A DNA stretch of 64,000 nucleotides. It comes from Oryzisolibacter sp. LB2S. GTDB taxonomy: Bacteria; Pseudomonadota; Gammaproteobacteria; Burkholderiales; Burkholderiaceae_C. The translations under genes and the position numbers were made by a program. The notes under the pieces are model-generated. The model was not told the origin of the DNA. It searched no databases and worked only from the letters and a program-made list of their open reading frames with translations. The DNA is taken from positions 2,508,494-2,572,493 of the forward strand of contig NZ_CP160388.1 in the NCBI RefSeq assembly GCF_040732315.1, read 5' to 3'. Position 1 is the stretch's first letter. Every line of letters begins with the position of its first letter. Shown piece after piece: positions 29,573 through 40,150 of the stretch.

Positions 29573-29645
29573 GGGTCTTGCTACCTTGGTTGAACGGGGA
29601 CGCCCCCCGTGCAATCCATTAGGCCCATGAGCAAAATGGTCAATT

Positions 29646-29659
29646 TTGCTTCAGATCAA
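29646..29659 (-). promoter_or_regulatory. Candidate FNR/ANR box upstream of ompW
   Basis: On the minus strand the site reads TTGATCTGAAGCAA, matching TTGAT-N4-ATCAA at nine of ten positions. ompW is oxygen-regulated through FNR in enteric bacteria, so the site is plausible here. Confidence 0.5.
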
Positions 29660-29763
29660 TATTCAAATGTCTTTGTCCATAGGCATTTGTGCGAGCGTGT
29701 CGAAATGCCCACACCATGCACGCGCCCAGCACCGAGCGGGGACGGGAGCAGACAAGTGCCTTG

Positions 29764-29808
29764 GAATAAAAAAAGCTTCCAGCCCTTTGTGTACAAGCGC
29801 TGGAAGCT
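29764..29808 (-). terminator. Terminator after purL
   Basis: A 10-bp stem (AGCTTCCAGC/GCTGGAAGCT) with a 15-base loop is followed on the minus strand by a run of seven T residues. It is 21 bp beyond the purL stop. The AAGCGCTGGAAGCTA arm resembles part of the dispersed repeat, so this may be a diverged copy used as terminator. Confidence 0.85.
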
Positions 29809-29828
29809 ATTGTTTCAGTAGTAAAAAA

Positions 29829-32800
29829 TCAGCCCACCCAGCGGCGCGCATTGCGCCAGATGCGCATCCAGGGGCTCAGGGCCTCCAGCCCGCCGGTGGC
29901 GGCCAGGTCCGTCCAGCTCATCTGGATGTTGCGGAAGGCCCGCTCGGGGTGGGGCATCATGGCCGTGAAGCGCCCGTCCTTGGTCGTCACGGCGGTGAGG
30001 CCGCCGGGGCTGCCGTTGGGGTTGAACGGGTACTGCTCGGTCGCGCGGCCATGGTTGTCCACATAGCGCATGGCCGGCACCACGGCGGCCGCGTTGCCGC
30101 GGCGCGCGAAGTTGGCATAGCCCTCGCCATGCGAGACCACGATGGGCAGGCGGCTGCCCGCCATGCCGGCCAGGAAGATGCTGGGCGAATCGAGCACCTC
30201 GACCATGGACAGGCGCGCCTCGAAGCGGTGGCTCTGGTTGGTGGTAAAGCGCGGCCAGGCCTCGGCGCCGGGGATGATGTCGGCGAGCTCGGCAAACATC
30301 TGGCAGCCGTTGCACACGCCCAGGGCAAAGGTGTCGGCGCGGCCGAAGAAGCGCTGGAACTCCTCGGACAGGCGCTCGTTGAAGGTGATGGAGCGCGCCC
30401 AGCCTATGCCCGCGCCCAGCGTGTCGCCGTAGCTGAAGCCCCCGCAGGCGACGACGCCGGCAAAGTCGGCCAGATGTGCGCGGCCGGCCTGCAGGTCGGT
30501 CATGTGCACGTCGTAGGCCTCGAAGCCCGCCTCGGTGAAGGCATAGGCCATTTCCACATGCGAGTTCACGCCCTGCTCGCGCAGCACGGCGACCTTGGGG
30601 CGCGCGAGGTTCAGGAAGGGCGCGGCCACGTTCTCGAGCGGGTCGAAGGCCAGGCTCACATGCAGGCCGGGATTGGCCGGGTCGCCCATGGCGGCATGCT
30701 CGCTGTCGGCACAGACGGGGTTGTCGCGCTGCTGGCAGATCTTCCAGCTCACGGAGTCCCAGACCTGGTGCAGGTCGAACAGGCTGGCGCCAAAGATCTT
30801 CTTGGCGTCGCGCCAGATCTGCAGCTCGCCCTTGCCGGCGTCGATGGCCGAGGCCGCGGGGCGCGTCTTGCCAATGGTGTGGCTGCACTGGATGAGGCCA
30901 TGGTCGCGCAGCGTCTGCATGACGGCGGCGCGGTCTGCCGTGCGGATCTGCAGCACCACGCCCAGTTCCTCGTTGAACAGCGCGGCCAGGGTCTGGGCGT
31001 CGCGCCGGCCGCTGACCTGGGCGCCCCAGTTCTTGCCCTCACCGCTGTCCATGCGGCTGTCGGCAATGCCGTCGCCCTCGGTGACGAGCATGTCCACGTT
31101 GAGCGCCACGCCCACCTGGCCGGCAAAGGCCATCTCGGCCACGGTGGCCAGCAGGCCCCCGTCGCCCTTGTCGTGGTAGGCCAGGATCAGCCCTTGTGCG
31201 CGCAGTGCGTTCACGGCATTGACGAGGGCGATGAGGTCCTTGGCGTCGTCGAGGTCGGGCGTCTCGTTGCCGCTCTGGCCCAGCACCTGGCCCAGGATGG
31301 AGCCGCCCATGCGCGCCTTGCCGCGGCCCAGGTCGATCAGCACCAGGGTGCTGTCCTCTTGCGTAGCGTCGAGCTGCGGCGTGAGCGTGCCGCGCACGTC
31401 CTGCAGCGTGGCAAAGGCGGTGACGATCAGGCTCACGGGCGAGGTGACCTTCTTGAGCGCCCCGCCCTCGCTCCACTGCGTGCGCATGGACAGGCTGTCC
31501 TTGCCCACGGGAATGGAAATGCCCAGGGCCGGGCACAGCTCCATGCCCACGGCCTTGACGGTGTCGTAGAGAGCGGCGTCCTCGCCGGGCTCGCCGCAGG
31601 CGGCCATCCAGTTGGCCGAGAGCTTCACGCGCGGCAGGTCGATGGGCGCGGCCAGCAGGTTGGTGATGGCCTCGGCCACGGCCATGCGGCCCGAGGCGGG
31701 CGCGTTGATGGCGGCCAGCGGCGTGCGCTCGCCCATGGCCATGGCCTCGCCTGCAAAGCCGCGGTAGTCGGCCAGGGTCACGGCCACGTCGGCCACGGGC
31801 ACCTGCCAGGGGCCGACCATCTGGTCACGGTGCGTGAGGCCGCCCACCGCGCGGTCGCCGATGTTGATGAGAAAGCGCTTGGAGGCCACCGTGGGGTGGG
31901 CCAGCACATCGATCACGGCCTGCTGCAGCGCCACGCCGTCGAGCTGCATGGGCGCGAGCTCGCGGCCTACGCGCGTCACGTCGCGCTGCATCTTGGGCGG
32001 CTTGCCGAGCAGCACGTCCATGGGCATGTCCACGGGGTATTTCTGGTCGCCCGCGGCCACGGCCGTGTCCTCGAGCACCAGCCGGCGCTCCTCGGTGGCG
32101 ATGCCGATCACGGCGAACGGGCAGCGCTCGCGCTCGCAGAAGGCCTTGAACTGCTCCAGCGAATCCGGCGCGATGGCCAGCACATAGCGCTCCTGGCTCT
32201 CGTTGGACCAGATCTCCTTGGGCGCCAGGCCCGATTCCTCGAGCTGCACGGCGCGCAGGTCAAAGCGCGCGCCGCGGCCCGCGTCGTTGGTCAGCTCGGG
32301 AAAGGCGTTGGACAGGCCGCCCGCGCCCACGTCGTGGATGGCGAGGATGGGGTTGTCCGCTCCTTGAGCCCAGCAATGGTTGATGACCTCCTGCGCGCGG
32401 CGCTCGATCTCGGGGTTGCCGCGCTGCACGGAGTCGAAGTCCAGCTCGGCCGCGTTCGTGCCCGTGGCCATGGAGCTGGCCGCGCCCCCGCCCATGCCGA
32501 TGCGCATGCCCGGGCCACCGAGCTGGATCAGCAGCGTGCCCGCGGGGAACTCGATCTTCCTGGTGTGGCGGGCATCGATGGTGCCCAGGCCGCCCGCGAT
32601 CATGATGGGCTTGTGGTAGCCGCGGGTGACGTCCCCCACCTGCTGCTCGTACTCGCGGAAATAGCCGCAGAGGTTGGGGCGGCCGAACTCGTTGTTGAAC
32701 GCGGCGCCGCCCAGCGGCCCCTCGGTCATGATCTGCAGGGGGCTGGCGATGTGCTCGGGCCGGCCGACCTCGCTGCCCCAGAGTTTGGAGACGGTGAAGC

Positions 32801-33848
32801 CCGTCAGCCCGGCCTTGGGCTCGGAGCCGCGGCCCGTCGCGCCCTCGTCGCGGATCTCGCCGCCCGCGCCGGTGGCCGCGCCGGGGAAGGGTGAGATGGC
32901 CGTGGGGTGGTTGTGCGTCTCCACCTTCATCAGCACATGGTGGGTTCCACTTCGCTTTTGATAGCTGGGTGCGCTTACACCGCCTGCGCTGGAGTCGAAT
33001 TTGGCATAAAACTGCTCGACGGCGCTGCCCTCCATGATGGAGGCGTTGTCGGCATAGGCGACGATGGTGTGCTGGGGCGAGCAGGCCTCGGTGTTGCGGA
33101 TCATGCCGAACAGGCTCTTGTCCTGCGCCACGCCGTCGATGGTGAACTGGGCGTTGAAGATCTTGTGCCGGCAATGCTCGCTGTTGGCCTGGGCGAACAT
33201 CATCAGCTCCACGTCCGTGGGGTTGCGCTTGAGGCCCGTGAAGGCGCTCACCAGATAGTCGATCTCGTCATCGGCCAGCGCCAGCCCCCAGGCCTTGTTG
33301 GCGGCCTCGAGCGCCGCGCGGCCACCGGCCAGCACATCGACGAAGGCCATGGGCTCGGCCTCAAGCTCGGTGAACAGGCGCTCGGCCTCGGCGCGCGTGG
33401 CGACCACCGATTCGGTCATGCGGTCGTGCAGCAGCGCCGCGATCTGCTGCAGCTGCTCGGCCGACAGCTCGGGCTTGCCGCCCAGCAGCCCGCCCTTGAC
33501 GGCGACGCGGTATTCGGTGATGCGCTCGACGCGGCGCAGCGCCAGGCCGCAGTTGTGGGCAATGTCCGTGGCCTTGGAGGCCCAGGGCGAGACCGTGCCC
33601 AGGCGCGGCGTGACCAGCAGCGCCACGCCGTCATGGGGCCCCTCGTACGGGTCGCCATAGGAGAGCAGCGCGGCCAGGCGCTCGAGCGCGGCGGGCGTGG
33701 GCGCGTCATCCTGCGCCACCAGGTGCACATGGCGCGCGGCCAGGCCTTCGATCTTCGGGTGGATGGCCTGCAGCTGCGGCAGGAGTTGCTGGGCGCGGAA
33801 GTTGCTGAGGGCATTGCCGCCCTCCAGCTGGGTGATGTGCAAGGTCAC
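29829..33848 (-). CDS. purL: Phosphoribosylformylglycinamidine synthase PurL
   Basis: Large single-chain enzyme of purine synthesis that converts FGAR and glutamine to FGAM. It has 1339 residues. The synthetase half has [29 protein letters not shown] and [15 protein letters not shown]. The C-terminal glutamine amidotransferase has its nucleophile in [10 protein letters not shown] and the catalytic His/Glu in [13 protein letters not shown] at 33848 was chosen because it gives the family N terminus [24 protein letters not shown]. Residues ~280-300 ([15 protein letters not shown]) just before the [12 protein letters not shown] motif are encoded by an in-frame dispersed repeat. All motifs on both sides stay in frame. 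Confidence 0.96.
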   Translation of the reverse strand: MTLHITQLEGGNALSNFRAQQLLPQLQAIHPKIEGLAARHVHLVAQDDAPTPAALERLAALLSYGDPYEGPHDGVALLVTPRLGTVSPWASKATDIAHNCGLALRRVERITEYRVAVKGGLLGGKPELSAEQLQQIAALLHDRMTESVVATRAEAERLFTELEAEPMAFVDVLAGGRAALEAANKAWGLALADDEIDYLVSAFTGLKRNPTDVELMMFAQANSEHCRHKIFNAQFTIDGVAQDKSLFGMIRNTEACSPQHTIVAYADNASIMEGSAVEQFYAKFDSSAGGVSAPSYQKRSGTHHVLMKVETHNHPTAISPFPGAATGAGGEIRDEGATGRGSEPKAGLTGFTVSKLWGSEVGRPEHIASPLQIMTEGPLGGAAFNNEFGRPNLCGYFREYEQQVGDVTRGYHKPIMIAGGLGTIDARHTRKIEFPAGTLLIQLGGPGMRIGMGGGAASSMATGTNAAELDFDSVQRGNPEIERRAQEVINHCWAQGADNPILAIHDVGAGGLSNAFPELTNDAGRGARFDLRAVQLEESGLAPKEIWSNESQERYVLAIAPDSLEQFKAFCERERCPFAVIGIATEERRLVLEDTAVAAGDQKYPVDMPMDVLLGKPPKMQRDVTRVGRELAPMQLDGVALQQAVIDVLAHPTVASKRFLINIGDRAVGGLTHRDQMVGPWQVPVADVAVTLADYRGFAGEAMAMGERTPLAAINAPASGRMAVAEAITNLLAAPIDLPRVKLSANWMAACGEPGEDAALYDTVKAVGMELCPALGISIPVGKDSLSMRTQWSEGGALKKVTSPVSLIVTAFATLQDVRGTLTPQLDATQEDSTLVLIDLGRGKARMGGSILGQVLGQSGNETPDLDDAKDLIALVNAVNALRAQGLILAYHDKGDGGLLATVAEMAFAGQVGVALNVDMLVTEGDGIADSRMDSGEGKNWGAQVSGRRDAQTLAALFNEELGVVLQIRTADRAAVMQTLRDHGLIQCSHTIGKTRPAASAIDAGKGELQIWRDAKKIFGASLFDLHQVWDSVSWKICQQRDNPVCADSEHAAMGDPANPGLHVSLAFDPLENVAAPFLNLARPKVAVLREQGVNSHVEMAYAFTEAGFEAYDVHMTDLQAGRAHLADFAGVVACGGFSYGDTLGAGIGWARSITFNERLSEEFQRFFGRADTFALGVCNGCQMFAELADIIPGAEAWPRFTTNQSHRFEARLSMVEVLDSPSIFLAGMAGSRLPIVVSHGEGYANFARRGNAAAVVPAMRYVDNHGRATEQYPFNPNGSPGGLTAVTTKDGRFTAMMPHPERAFRNIQMSWTDLAATGGLEALSPWMRIWRNARRWVG
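32956..33010 (-). repeat. Dispersed short repeat inserted in frame in purL
   Basis: On the minus strand it reads TCCAGCGCAGGCGGTGTAAG followed by CGCACCCAGCTATCAAAA, a clear relative of the moeA copy. It is read in the same frame as in moeA (pattern x-x-S-S-A-x3-S-A-x-S-Y-Q). Confidence 0.8.
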
Positions 33849-34030
33849 GGTATGGCGGCCTGGAATGATGGGAGGAATGGGCTTGGCTGCCGCTGCGCGC
33901 GCATGGCCGCTGAATGGGGCCGCCGCACGCAAGGGCGCGTATGCGTGGTAACCCGGCATTTTAACGGCGCCCACCTTGACACGCCTGGCGACGCCTGCAA
34001 GGAACAGATGCGAATGGGATAATTTACGCC

Positions 34031-34849
34031 ATGAGCAGTTTCACCATCAAAGACGCACAAGGCATTGCCGGCATGCGCGAGGCCTGCCGTCTGGCCTCCG
34101 AAGTGCTGGACTACATCACCCCCCACATCAAGCCCGGCATCACCACCCTCGAGATCGACCGCTTGGGCGCCGAGTGCATGGCCAGCCAAGGCACCGTTTC
34201 CGCCACCGTCGGCTACCAGCCCCCGGGCTACCCGCCCTACCCTGGCCACCTGTGCACCTCGGTCAACCATGTGGTGTGCCACGGCATTCCGAACGAAAAG
34301 CCGCTCAAGAAGGGCGACATCGTGAACGTGGACGTCACCGTCATCACCAAGGACGGCTGGTACGGCGACAACAGCCGCATGTATTTGATTGGTGAATGCT
34401 CGATCGCCGCCAAGCGCCTGTCGGCCCTGACCTACGACGCCATGTGGCTGGGCATTTTGCAGGTCAAGCCCGGCGCGCGCCTGGGCGACATCGGCCACGC
34501 CATACAGAAGTTTGCCGAGGGCCATGGCCTGTCGGTGGTGCGCGAGTTCTGCGGCCACGGCATAGGCCAGAAGTTCCATGAAGACCCGCAGGTGCTGCAC
34601 TACGGCCGCCCCGGCACGGGCCAGGAACTGGTGCCCGGCATGACCTTCACCATCGAGCCCATGCTCAACCTGGGCAAGCGCGACATCAAGGAGTTGGGCA
34701 ACGACGGCTGGACCATCATCACCAAGGACCGCAGCCTGTCCGCGCAGTGGGAGCACACGGTGCTGGTCACGGAGACGGGCTACGACGTGCTCACGCTGTC
34801 CGCGGGCTCGCCCGCCCTGCCCTCGTTCGTGAGCGCCACGACGACCTGA
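34031..34849 (+). CDS. map: Methionine aminopeptidase, type I
   Basis: Removes the N-terminal methionine from nascent proteins in the cytoplasm. It has 272 residues. The metal ligands are in place: Asp in VNVDVTV, Asp in GDNSRMYL, His in [12 protein letters not shown], Glu in FTIEPML and Glu in QWEHTVLVT. The [10 protein letters not shown]-type loop ([14 protein letters not shown]) is intact. A short C-terminal tail ([16 protein letters not shown]) is slightly longer than in E. coli. glnD follows. Confidence 0.96.
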   Translation: MSSFTIKDAQGIAGMREACRLASEVLDYITPHIKPGITTLEIDRLGAECMASQGTVSATVGYQPPGYPPYPGHLCTSVNHVVCHGIPNEKPLKKGDIVNVDVTVITKDGWYGDNSRMYLIGECSIAAKRLSALTYDAMWLGILQVKPGARLGDIGHAIQKFAEGHGLSVVREFCGHGIGQKFHEDPQVLHYGRPGTGQELVPGMTFTIEPMLNLGKRDIKELGNDGWTIITKDRSLSAQWEHTVLVTETGYDVLTLSAGSPALPSFVSATTT

Positions 34850-34894
34850 GCCCGCACTCACGCCGATGCGCATGGTTCTTGCTTGATCGGCTCC

Positions 34895-37522
34895 ATGTCT
34901 TCACATCCCTCGACGCCCATCGCCACCGACGCCGCACCCCTGTCCGCATTGCGCGACGGCTATCAGCAGGACAAAGCCGCCCTGCTCGCCCGGCTGCAGG
35001 TCGGCGGTGCCTCCACGCGCGGCATACGCAGCCTGCTGCGCCGACTCTCCACGCTGACCGACCAGGTGCTGTGCCGGCTCTGGCGCCAGACCGGCCTGCA
35101 CCAGAACTGTGCACTGGTCGCGGTGGGCGGCTATGGCCGGGCCGAGCTGTTCCCGCATTCGGACGTCGACGTGCTGCTGCTGCTGCCCGACGGCACGCTT
35201 GCCACGGAAGAGGCGACGCGCCAGCCGATCGAGGCCTTCATCGGCAGCTGCTGGGATGCGGGGCTGAGCATTGGCTCGAGCGTGCGCACCGTGAGCGAAT
35301 GCCTGAGCGAGTCGGCCGCCGACGTGACCGTGCAGACGGCCCTGCTGGAGTCGCGCCTGCTGTGCGGCAACGCGGCGCTGTTCGACGCGTTTCGCCAGCG
35401 CTACGACGCGCAGATGGACGCACGCGCCTTCCTCGTCGCCAAGACGCTGGAGATGCGCCAGCGCCACACCAAGTACGAGGACACGCCCTACGCGCTGGAG
35501 CCCAACTGCAAGGAATCGCCCGGCGGCCTGCGCGACCTGCAGCTCATCCTGTGGGTGGCACGCGCCGCGGGCCTGGGGCGCAGCTGGCGCGAGCTGGCCG
35601 CCAGCGGCCTGGCCACGCCGTTCGAGGTGCAGCAGATCGAGCGCAACGAGGCATTGCTCTACCTGATACGCGCCCGCCTGCACCTGCTGGCCGGGCGGCG
35701 CGAGGACCGGCTGGTGTTCGACCTGCAGACCGCCGTGGCCGAAAGCTTTGGCTACCGCTCCACGCCGCCCGAGGGCCAGGGCCTGCCCATGCGCGCGAGC
35801 GAGACCTTGATGCGCCGCTACTACTGGGCGGCCAAGGCCGTGTCGCAGCTCAGCCAGATCCTGCTGCTGGGCCTGGAGGAGCGGCTCAACCCCAGCACGC
35901 AGGAGCTGCGCCCCATCAACGAGCGCTTCTACGACAAGGCCGGTCTCGTGGAAGTGGCCAGCGACGACCTGTACGAGCGCCACCCACACGCCATTCTGGA
36001 GACCTTTCTGCTCTACCAGAGCTCGCCTGCGCTCAAGAGCCTGTCGGCGCGCACGCTGCGCGCGCTGTACAACGCACGCGCGGTGATGGACGCGGGCTTT
36101 CGGCGCGACCCGGTCAACCGCGCGCTGTTCATGCAGATCCTGCGCCAGCCCTCGGGCATCACGCATGCCATGCGGCTCATGAACCAGACCTCGGTGCTGG
36201 GGCGCTATCTCTGGCCCTTCAGGCGCATCGTCGGACAGATGCAGCATGACCTGTTCCACGTCTACACCGTGGACCAGCACATCCTCATGGTGCTGCGCAA
36301 CGTGCGGCGCTTCTTCCTGGCCGAACACGCCCATGAGTACCCGTTCTGCTCGCAGCTGGCCGCGGGCTGGGACAAGCCCTGGATCCTGTACCTGGCGGCG
36401 CTGTTCCATGACATAGGCAAGGGCCGCGGCGGCAACCATTCCGAGATCGGCGCCCAGGAGGTGCGGCGCTTTTGCCGCCAGCATGGCGTCAACGGCGACG
36501 ACGCGCGCCTGGCCGAATTCCTGGTGCGCGAGCACCTGGCCATGAGCCAGGTGGCGCAGAAGCAGGACCTGTCCGACCCCGACGTCATCGCGGCCTTTGC
36601 GCGCCGCGTGGGCAATGAGCGCAACCTCACCGCGCTGTACCTGCTCACCGTGGCCGACATCCGCGGCACCTCGCCCAAGGTCTGGAACGCCTGGAAGGGC
36701 AAACTGCTCGAGGACCTGTACCGCGCCACGCTGCGCGTGCTGGGCGGCCGCGCGCCCGACCCCGCCGCCGAGATCGAGGCGCGCAAGCGCGAGGCGCTGA
36801 TCCTGCTGGCCCTGAGCGCCCTGCCCCACGAGGCGCACAAGCGCCTGTGGGACACGCTGGACGTAAGCTACTTCATGCGCCACGAGGCGCCCGACATCGC
36901 CTGGCACACGCGCCACCTCTCGCGCCATGTGGGCAGCACCCGCGCCATCGTGCGCGCGCGCCTGTCGCTGGCCGGCGAGGGGCTGGAGGTGCTGGTCTAC
37001 GCGCCCGACCGGGCCGACCTGTTCGCGCGCATCTGCGGCTACTTCGACCGCGCGGGCTTCTCCATCCTGGACGCGCGCGTGCACACGGCGCACAACGGCC
37101 ATGCGCTGGACACCTTCCAGGTCGTGGCGACCAGCCAGCCCGGCGCCTACCGCGAGCTCATCCACCTGGTCGAAAACGACCTGCAGCAGGCCATCGAGGC
37201 CGAGGGACCGCTGCCCGAGCCCACACGCCGACGCGTCTCCCGACGCGTGAAAAGCTTCCCCATCGCACCGCGCATCACGCTGCGCCCTGACGAGAAGGCA
37301 CAGCGCTGGCTCATCAGCATCTCGGCCAGCGACCGCGCCGGCCTGCTGTACATGGTGGCGCGCGTGCTCTCGCGCCACGGCCTGAGCGTGCAGCTGGCCA
37401 AGGTCAGCACCCTGGGCGAGCGCGTGGAGGACACCTTTCTGGTGCAGGGCCCCGAGCTGCAGAGCAATGTGCAGCAGATACGCATAGAGACCGAACTGCT
37501 CGAGGCCCTGGCCGATCAATAG
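34895..37522 (+). CDS. glnD: Bifunctional uridylyltransferase/uridylyl-removing enzyme GlnD
   Basis: Nitrogen sensor that adds UMP to PII proteins when glutamine is low and removes it when glutamine is high. It has 875 residues. The nucleotidyltransferase motif is [20 protein letters not shown] (about residue 75). The HD hydrolase motif is [16 protein letters not shown] (about residue 510). Two ACT domains for glutamine sensing are at the C terminus ([19 protein letters not shown] and [20 protein letters not shown]). The ATG at 34895 is used. A TTG at 34883 would add four residues. It follows map by 45 bp. Confidence 0.96.
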   Translation: MSSHPSTPIATDAAPLSALRDGYQQDKAALLARLQVGGASTRGIRSLLRRLSTLTDQVLCRLWRQTGLHQNCALVAVGGYGRAELFPHSDVDVLLLLPDGTLATEEATRQPIEAFIGSCWDAGLSIGSSVRTVSECLSESAADVTVQTALLESRLLCGNAALFDAFRQRYDAQMDARAFLVAKTLEMRQRHTKYEDTPYALEPNCKESPGGLRDLQLILWVARAAGLGRSWRELAASGLATPFEVQQIERNEALLYLIRARLHLLAGRREDRLVFDLQTAVAESFGYRSTPPEGQGLPMRASETLMRRYYWAAKAVSQLSQILLLGLEERLNPSTQELRPINERFYDKAGLVEVASDDLYERHPHAILETFLLYQSSPALKSLSARTLRALYNARAVMDAGFRRDPVNRALFMQILRQPSGITHAMRLMNQTSVLGRYLWPFRRIVGQMQHDLFHVYTVDQHILMVLRNVRRFFLAEHAHEYPFCSQLAAGWDKPWILYLAALFHDIGKGRGGNHSEIGAQEVRRFCRQHGVNGDDARLAEFLVREHLAMSQVAQKQDLSDPDVIAAFARRVGNERNLTALYLLTVADIRGTSPKVWNAWKGKLLEDLYRATLRVLGGRAPDPAAEIEARKREALILLALSALPHEAHKRLWDTLDVSYFMRHEAPDIAWHTRHLSRHVGSTRAIVRARLSLAGEGLEVLVYAPDRADLFARICGYFDRAGFSILDARVHTAHNGHALDTFQVVATSQPGAYRELIHLVENDLQQAIEAEGPLPEPTRRRVSRRVKSFPIAPRITLRPDEKAQRWLISISASDRAGLLYMVARVLSRHGLSVQLAKVSTLGERVEDTFLVQGPELQSNVQQIRIETELLEALADQ

Positions 37523-37548
37523 TCCATCCACAAGTGCCCGGCAAGAAA

Positions 37549-37603
37549 CAATCAAAAATCATAGCTGCTCGCGCTTTTCCAGAGGGCGCTGGAGGCATAT
37601 TTC
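37549..37603 (-). repeat. Dispersed short repeat between glnD and def
   Basis: On the minus strand it reads GCCTCCAGCGCCCTCTGG followed by AAAAGCGCGAGCAGCTATGA. It sits between the convergent ends of glnD and def. The frame equivalent to that in moeA is open here as well (ASSALWKSASSYDF). Confidence 0.75.
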
Positions 37604-37606
37604 GCC

Positions 37607-38146
37607 TCAGGAATCCTCGGTTGCATCGAGGTTGGGGAACAGCACCTCGGTGAAGCCGAACCGCGTGAAGTCGCGCATGCGCATGGGATAGAGCATGCCC
37701 CACAGATGGTCGCATTCGTGCTGCACCACGCGCGCATGAAAGCCGCTCACGGTACGGTCAATGGGGGCACCACGCATGTCGAACCCGGTGTAGCGCACCG
37801 TCTGCCAGCGCGGCACCATGCCGCGCATGCCGGGCACGGACAGGCAGCCCTCCCAGTCGAGCTGCTCCTCCTCGCCCATGGGCGTGACCATCGGATTGAT
37901 GAGCACCGTGCGCGGCACGATGGGCGCATCGGGGTAGCGCGGGTTGGGCGCATCGGAGCCAAACACCACCACCTGCAGATCCACGCCGATCTGCGGCGCC
38001 GCCAGACCCGCGCCGTTGGCGGCCTGCATGGTGTCGAGCAGGTCGGCCAGCAGGGCGCGCAGCTCGTCGGTATCGAATTCGGTCACGGGGCGGGCCACGC
38101 GCAGCAGGCGCGGGTCACCCATCTTCAAGATGGTGCGCTGGGTCAT
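37607..38146 (-). CDS. def: Peptide deformylase
   Basis: Metalloenzyme that removes the formyl group from nascent N-terminal formylmethionine. It has 179 residues. The three motifs are [22 protein letters not shown] (metal Cys) and [11 protein letters not shown] (HExxH-type with metal His residues). The ATG at 38146 gives [15 protein letters not shown], the usual family start. It is convergent with glnD, and a short repeat lies in the gap. Confidence 0.95.
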   Translation of the reverse strand: MTQRTILKMGDPRLLRVARPVTEFDTDELRALLADLLDTMQAANGAGLAAPQIGVDLQVVVFGSDAPNPRYPDAPIVPRTVLINPMVTPMGEEEQLDWEGCLSVPGMRGMVPRWQTVRYTGFDMRGAPIDRTVSGFHARVVQHECDHLWGMLYPMRMRDFTRFGFTEVLFPNLDATEDS

Positions 38147-38240
38147 GTCGGTAAACGCTGGCGGCAATGGTGCGCCAAAGAGCTTGATGGCATCCGGGCC
38201 ATGGAGCATACCCCCGCGCAAGACCGGCACAATAGCCAGC

Positions 38241-38660
38241 ATGGCGCAGCCTCCCGAGCCCGTCCCACCCGTCCCCGAGCAGCCCCCGCTGCCCGCCGTG
38301 GCGCGCTGGCTGCTGCTGCTGTTCGCCGGCCTGTGCCTGGCCCTGGGGGTGATAGGCGTCATCGTGCCCGGCCTGCCCAGCACGGTGTTCGTCCTCATGG
38401 CCGGCTGGGCCGCGGCACGCAGCTCGCCGCGCCTGTACCGCTGGCTCTGGCACCACCGGCTCTTTGGCTCCATGCTGCGCAACTGGCACAACGGCGGCAG
38501 GGTCAGCCGCCACGCCAAGTGGAGCGCTTCGGGCCTGATGGCGCTGTGTGCCATCGTGCTGCTGCTGATCGACATCCCGCTCTGGGCCGCAGTCAGTGGC
38601 TGCGTGAGCATGGCCTGCGTGCTCACCTGGCTGTGGCTGCGCCCCGAACCCGAGCGATGA
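38241..38660 (+). CDS. DUF454 (YbaN-type) inner-membrane protein
   Basis: Small membrane protein of 139 residues with four hydrophobic segments. DUF454 features are [40 protein letters not shown] and the [15 protein letters not shown] loop. Function is unknown. It is divergent from def with about 94 bp between the starts. Confidence 0.88.
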   Translation: MAQPPEPVPPVPEQPPLPAVARWLLLLFAGLCLALGVIGVIVPGLPSTVFVLMAGWAAARSSPRLYRWLWHHRLFGSMLRNWHNGGRVSRHAKWSASGLMALCAIVLLLIDIPLWAAVSGCVSMACVLTWLWLRPEPER

Positions 38661-38731
38661 AGACTTGCAACGTCTGCGCGCCGCAAGATTTCCGGCCGCC
38701 CCAGGTTTTATGTATATAATCTAAGGCTTGT

Positions 38732-38807
38732 TCCCCGATAGCTCAGTCGGTAGAGCGACGGACTGTTAATCCGCAGGTCCCTGGTTCGAGCCCAGGTCGG
38801 GGAGCCA
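38732..38807 (+). tRNA. tRNA-Asn (GTT), copy 1
   Basis: A 76-nt cloverleaf with CCA encoded. The acceptor stem TCCCCGA pairs with TCGGGGA, the D-loop has AGCTCAGTCGGTAGAGC, the anticodon is GTT in ACTGTTAAT, and the T-arm is CTGGTTCGAGCCCAG. A TATAAT box is at 38715-38720, 11 bp upstream. Confidence 0.97.
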
Positions 38808-38856
38808 CCGTACAGCCCTTGCAATTGCACAAGGGAACGTCAAGAAAACCGAACAT

Positions 38857-38932
38857 TCCTCAATAGCTCAGTCGGTAGAGCGCCGGACTGTTAATCCGTA
38901 GGTCCCTGGTTCGAGCCCAGGTTGAGGAGCCA
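38857..38932 (+). tRNA. tRNA-Asn (GTT), copy 2
   Basis: A 76-nt tandem paralogue of the previous gene, 49 bp downstream. Acceptor stem is TCCTCAA/TTGAGGA, differing from copy 1 by paired compensatory changes. Anticodon arm and T-arm are nearly identical and CCA is encoded. It is probably co-transcribed with copy 1. Confidence 0.97.
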
Positions 38933-38937
38933 CTCAA

Positions 38938-38969
38938 GGCCATCGCGATGCATGTCGCGATGGCCTTTT
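38938..38969 (+). terminator. Rho-independent terminator after the tRNA-Asn pair
   Basis: A perfect 11-bp stem (GGCCATCGCGA/TCGCGATGGCC) with a 6-base loop is followed by TTTTCCTTTT, five bases after the second tRNA. Confidence 0.92.
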
Positions 38970-39019
38970 CCTTTTGGCCGTCGGCCCTTCTGTGTACGAC
39001 GGCCCCAAACCCAGGTCGG

Positions 39020-40087
39020 TCAGCGCCGGATCTCCATGACCAGGTTGAACTGCGTCTCTGCGGCGCGCCGGAATCGGCTGAGGCCGGCCTTGCGAAACAC
39101 CTCGGCCAGTCGCTCCGGCCCCGCCTGGGCCCCGAGGACGAGGCGCCCGCCCTCGGAGATCGCATGCGCGCAGCAGATCATTGTCGACGCGCCGTAGTAC
39201 AGCCTGCCGACGGTCGTCAGGTTGTCTTCGACATGATCGCCGGCGTATGGCTCGACGAGCATCACCGAACCGTCGGGAGCAAGCATGTCTGCCGCGTGCT
39301 GCGCCGCGCCGACAGGGTCACCGAGGTCGTGCAGCGTGTCGAAAAAGCAGATCAAGCCGTAGCCATGGCCGGGATAGTCATTGGCACGCGCCACCTCAAA
39401 GTGCACTCGCCCGTCAAGACCCGCGGCGCGTGCGTGTTCGCGCGCTGCGGCGATGGAGGCCGCATGCGTGTCGAAGCCGTAGAAGCGCGAATTCGGGTAG
39501 GCCTCCGCCATCAGCAGGGTGGAATGGCCATGACCGCAGCCGATGTCGGCGACGGCGATACCGGCTTCGAGCCTTTCCACGGCGCCCTCGAGCGCGGGCA
39601 GCCAGTGCGGCACCAGGCTGGCCTTGTAGCCGTTGCGAAAGAACGCTGCGACGCCACATGCCATACGCTCGTCATGTTCTCCCCAGGCGACGCCGCGCCC
39701 GGTTCGGAATGCCTCCAGCGCCTTCTCCTCATCGGCCCACATCGACGCCGGCAACTCCCACGCATAGGGGATGTAGGCGGGACTTTCCTCGTCAGCAAGC
39801 ACAAGCGCATGCTCGGGAGACAGCTCGTAGGCCTCGCCGCTCGCGTGGTAGTCGATGTAACCGCTCGCGGCCTGGGCATTGAGCCATTCACGCACGTAGC
39901 GCTCGGCGCAACCGCTACGGCGAGCAAGCTCCCGCGAAGTCATCGGTCCGGCGCCGGCAAGCGTGCGGTACAGCCCCAGCTTGCTGCCGAGGCCAACCAT
40001 GACCCCCGTGTACGCCGAGGCGATGTCGCCGATCGCGCGCGCGGCAAAGTTTTCAAGTTTCGCAGTGTTGATGGTTTCGGTACTCAT
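39020..40087 (-). CDS. Class I SAM-dependent methyltransferase with N-terminal winged helix
   Basis: Predicted small-molecule methyltransferase of 355 residues. Residues ~25-90 form a winged-helix dimerisation domain (GLYRTLAGAGPMTSRELARR). The SAM site is VADIGCGHGHSTLLMAEAYP (about residue 176), then FYGFDTHAASIAAARE. Motif III-IV region is YGLICFFDTLHDLGDP and MLAPDGSVMLVEP. The layout is that of O-/C-methyltransferases but the substrate is unknown. It is divergent from a GlxA-type regulator, which may control it. Confidence 0.85.
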   Translation of the reverse strand: MSTETINTAKLENFAARAIGDIASAYTGVMVGLGSKLGLYRTLAGAGPMTSRELARRSGCAERYVREWLNAQAASGYIDYHASGEAYELSPEHALVLADEESPAYIPYAWELPASMWADEEKALEAFRTGRGVAWGEHDERMACGVAAFFRNGYKASLVPHWLPALEGAVERLEAGIAVADIGCGHGHSTLLMAEAYPNSRFYGFDTHAASIAAAREHARAAGLDGRVHFEVARANDYPGHGYGLICFFDTLHDLGDPVGAAQHAADMLAPDGSVMLVEPYAGDHVEDNLTTVGRLYYGASTMICCAHAISEGGRLVLGAQAGPERLAEVFRKAGLSRFRRAAETQFNLVMEIRR

Positions 40088-40150
40088 GGTGCTACTCTCA
40101 AGGTTGGTTTGGAGTAGCCCTATCGTCGTGAATCACGGCGCATTGGAGCA

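Noticed and set aside
33849-33974. N-terminal extension of PurL
   Set aside because: The extra 42 residues are proline/alanine-rich with no family match. GTG at 33848 gives the standard PurL N terminus.
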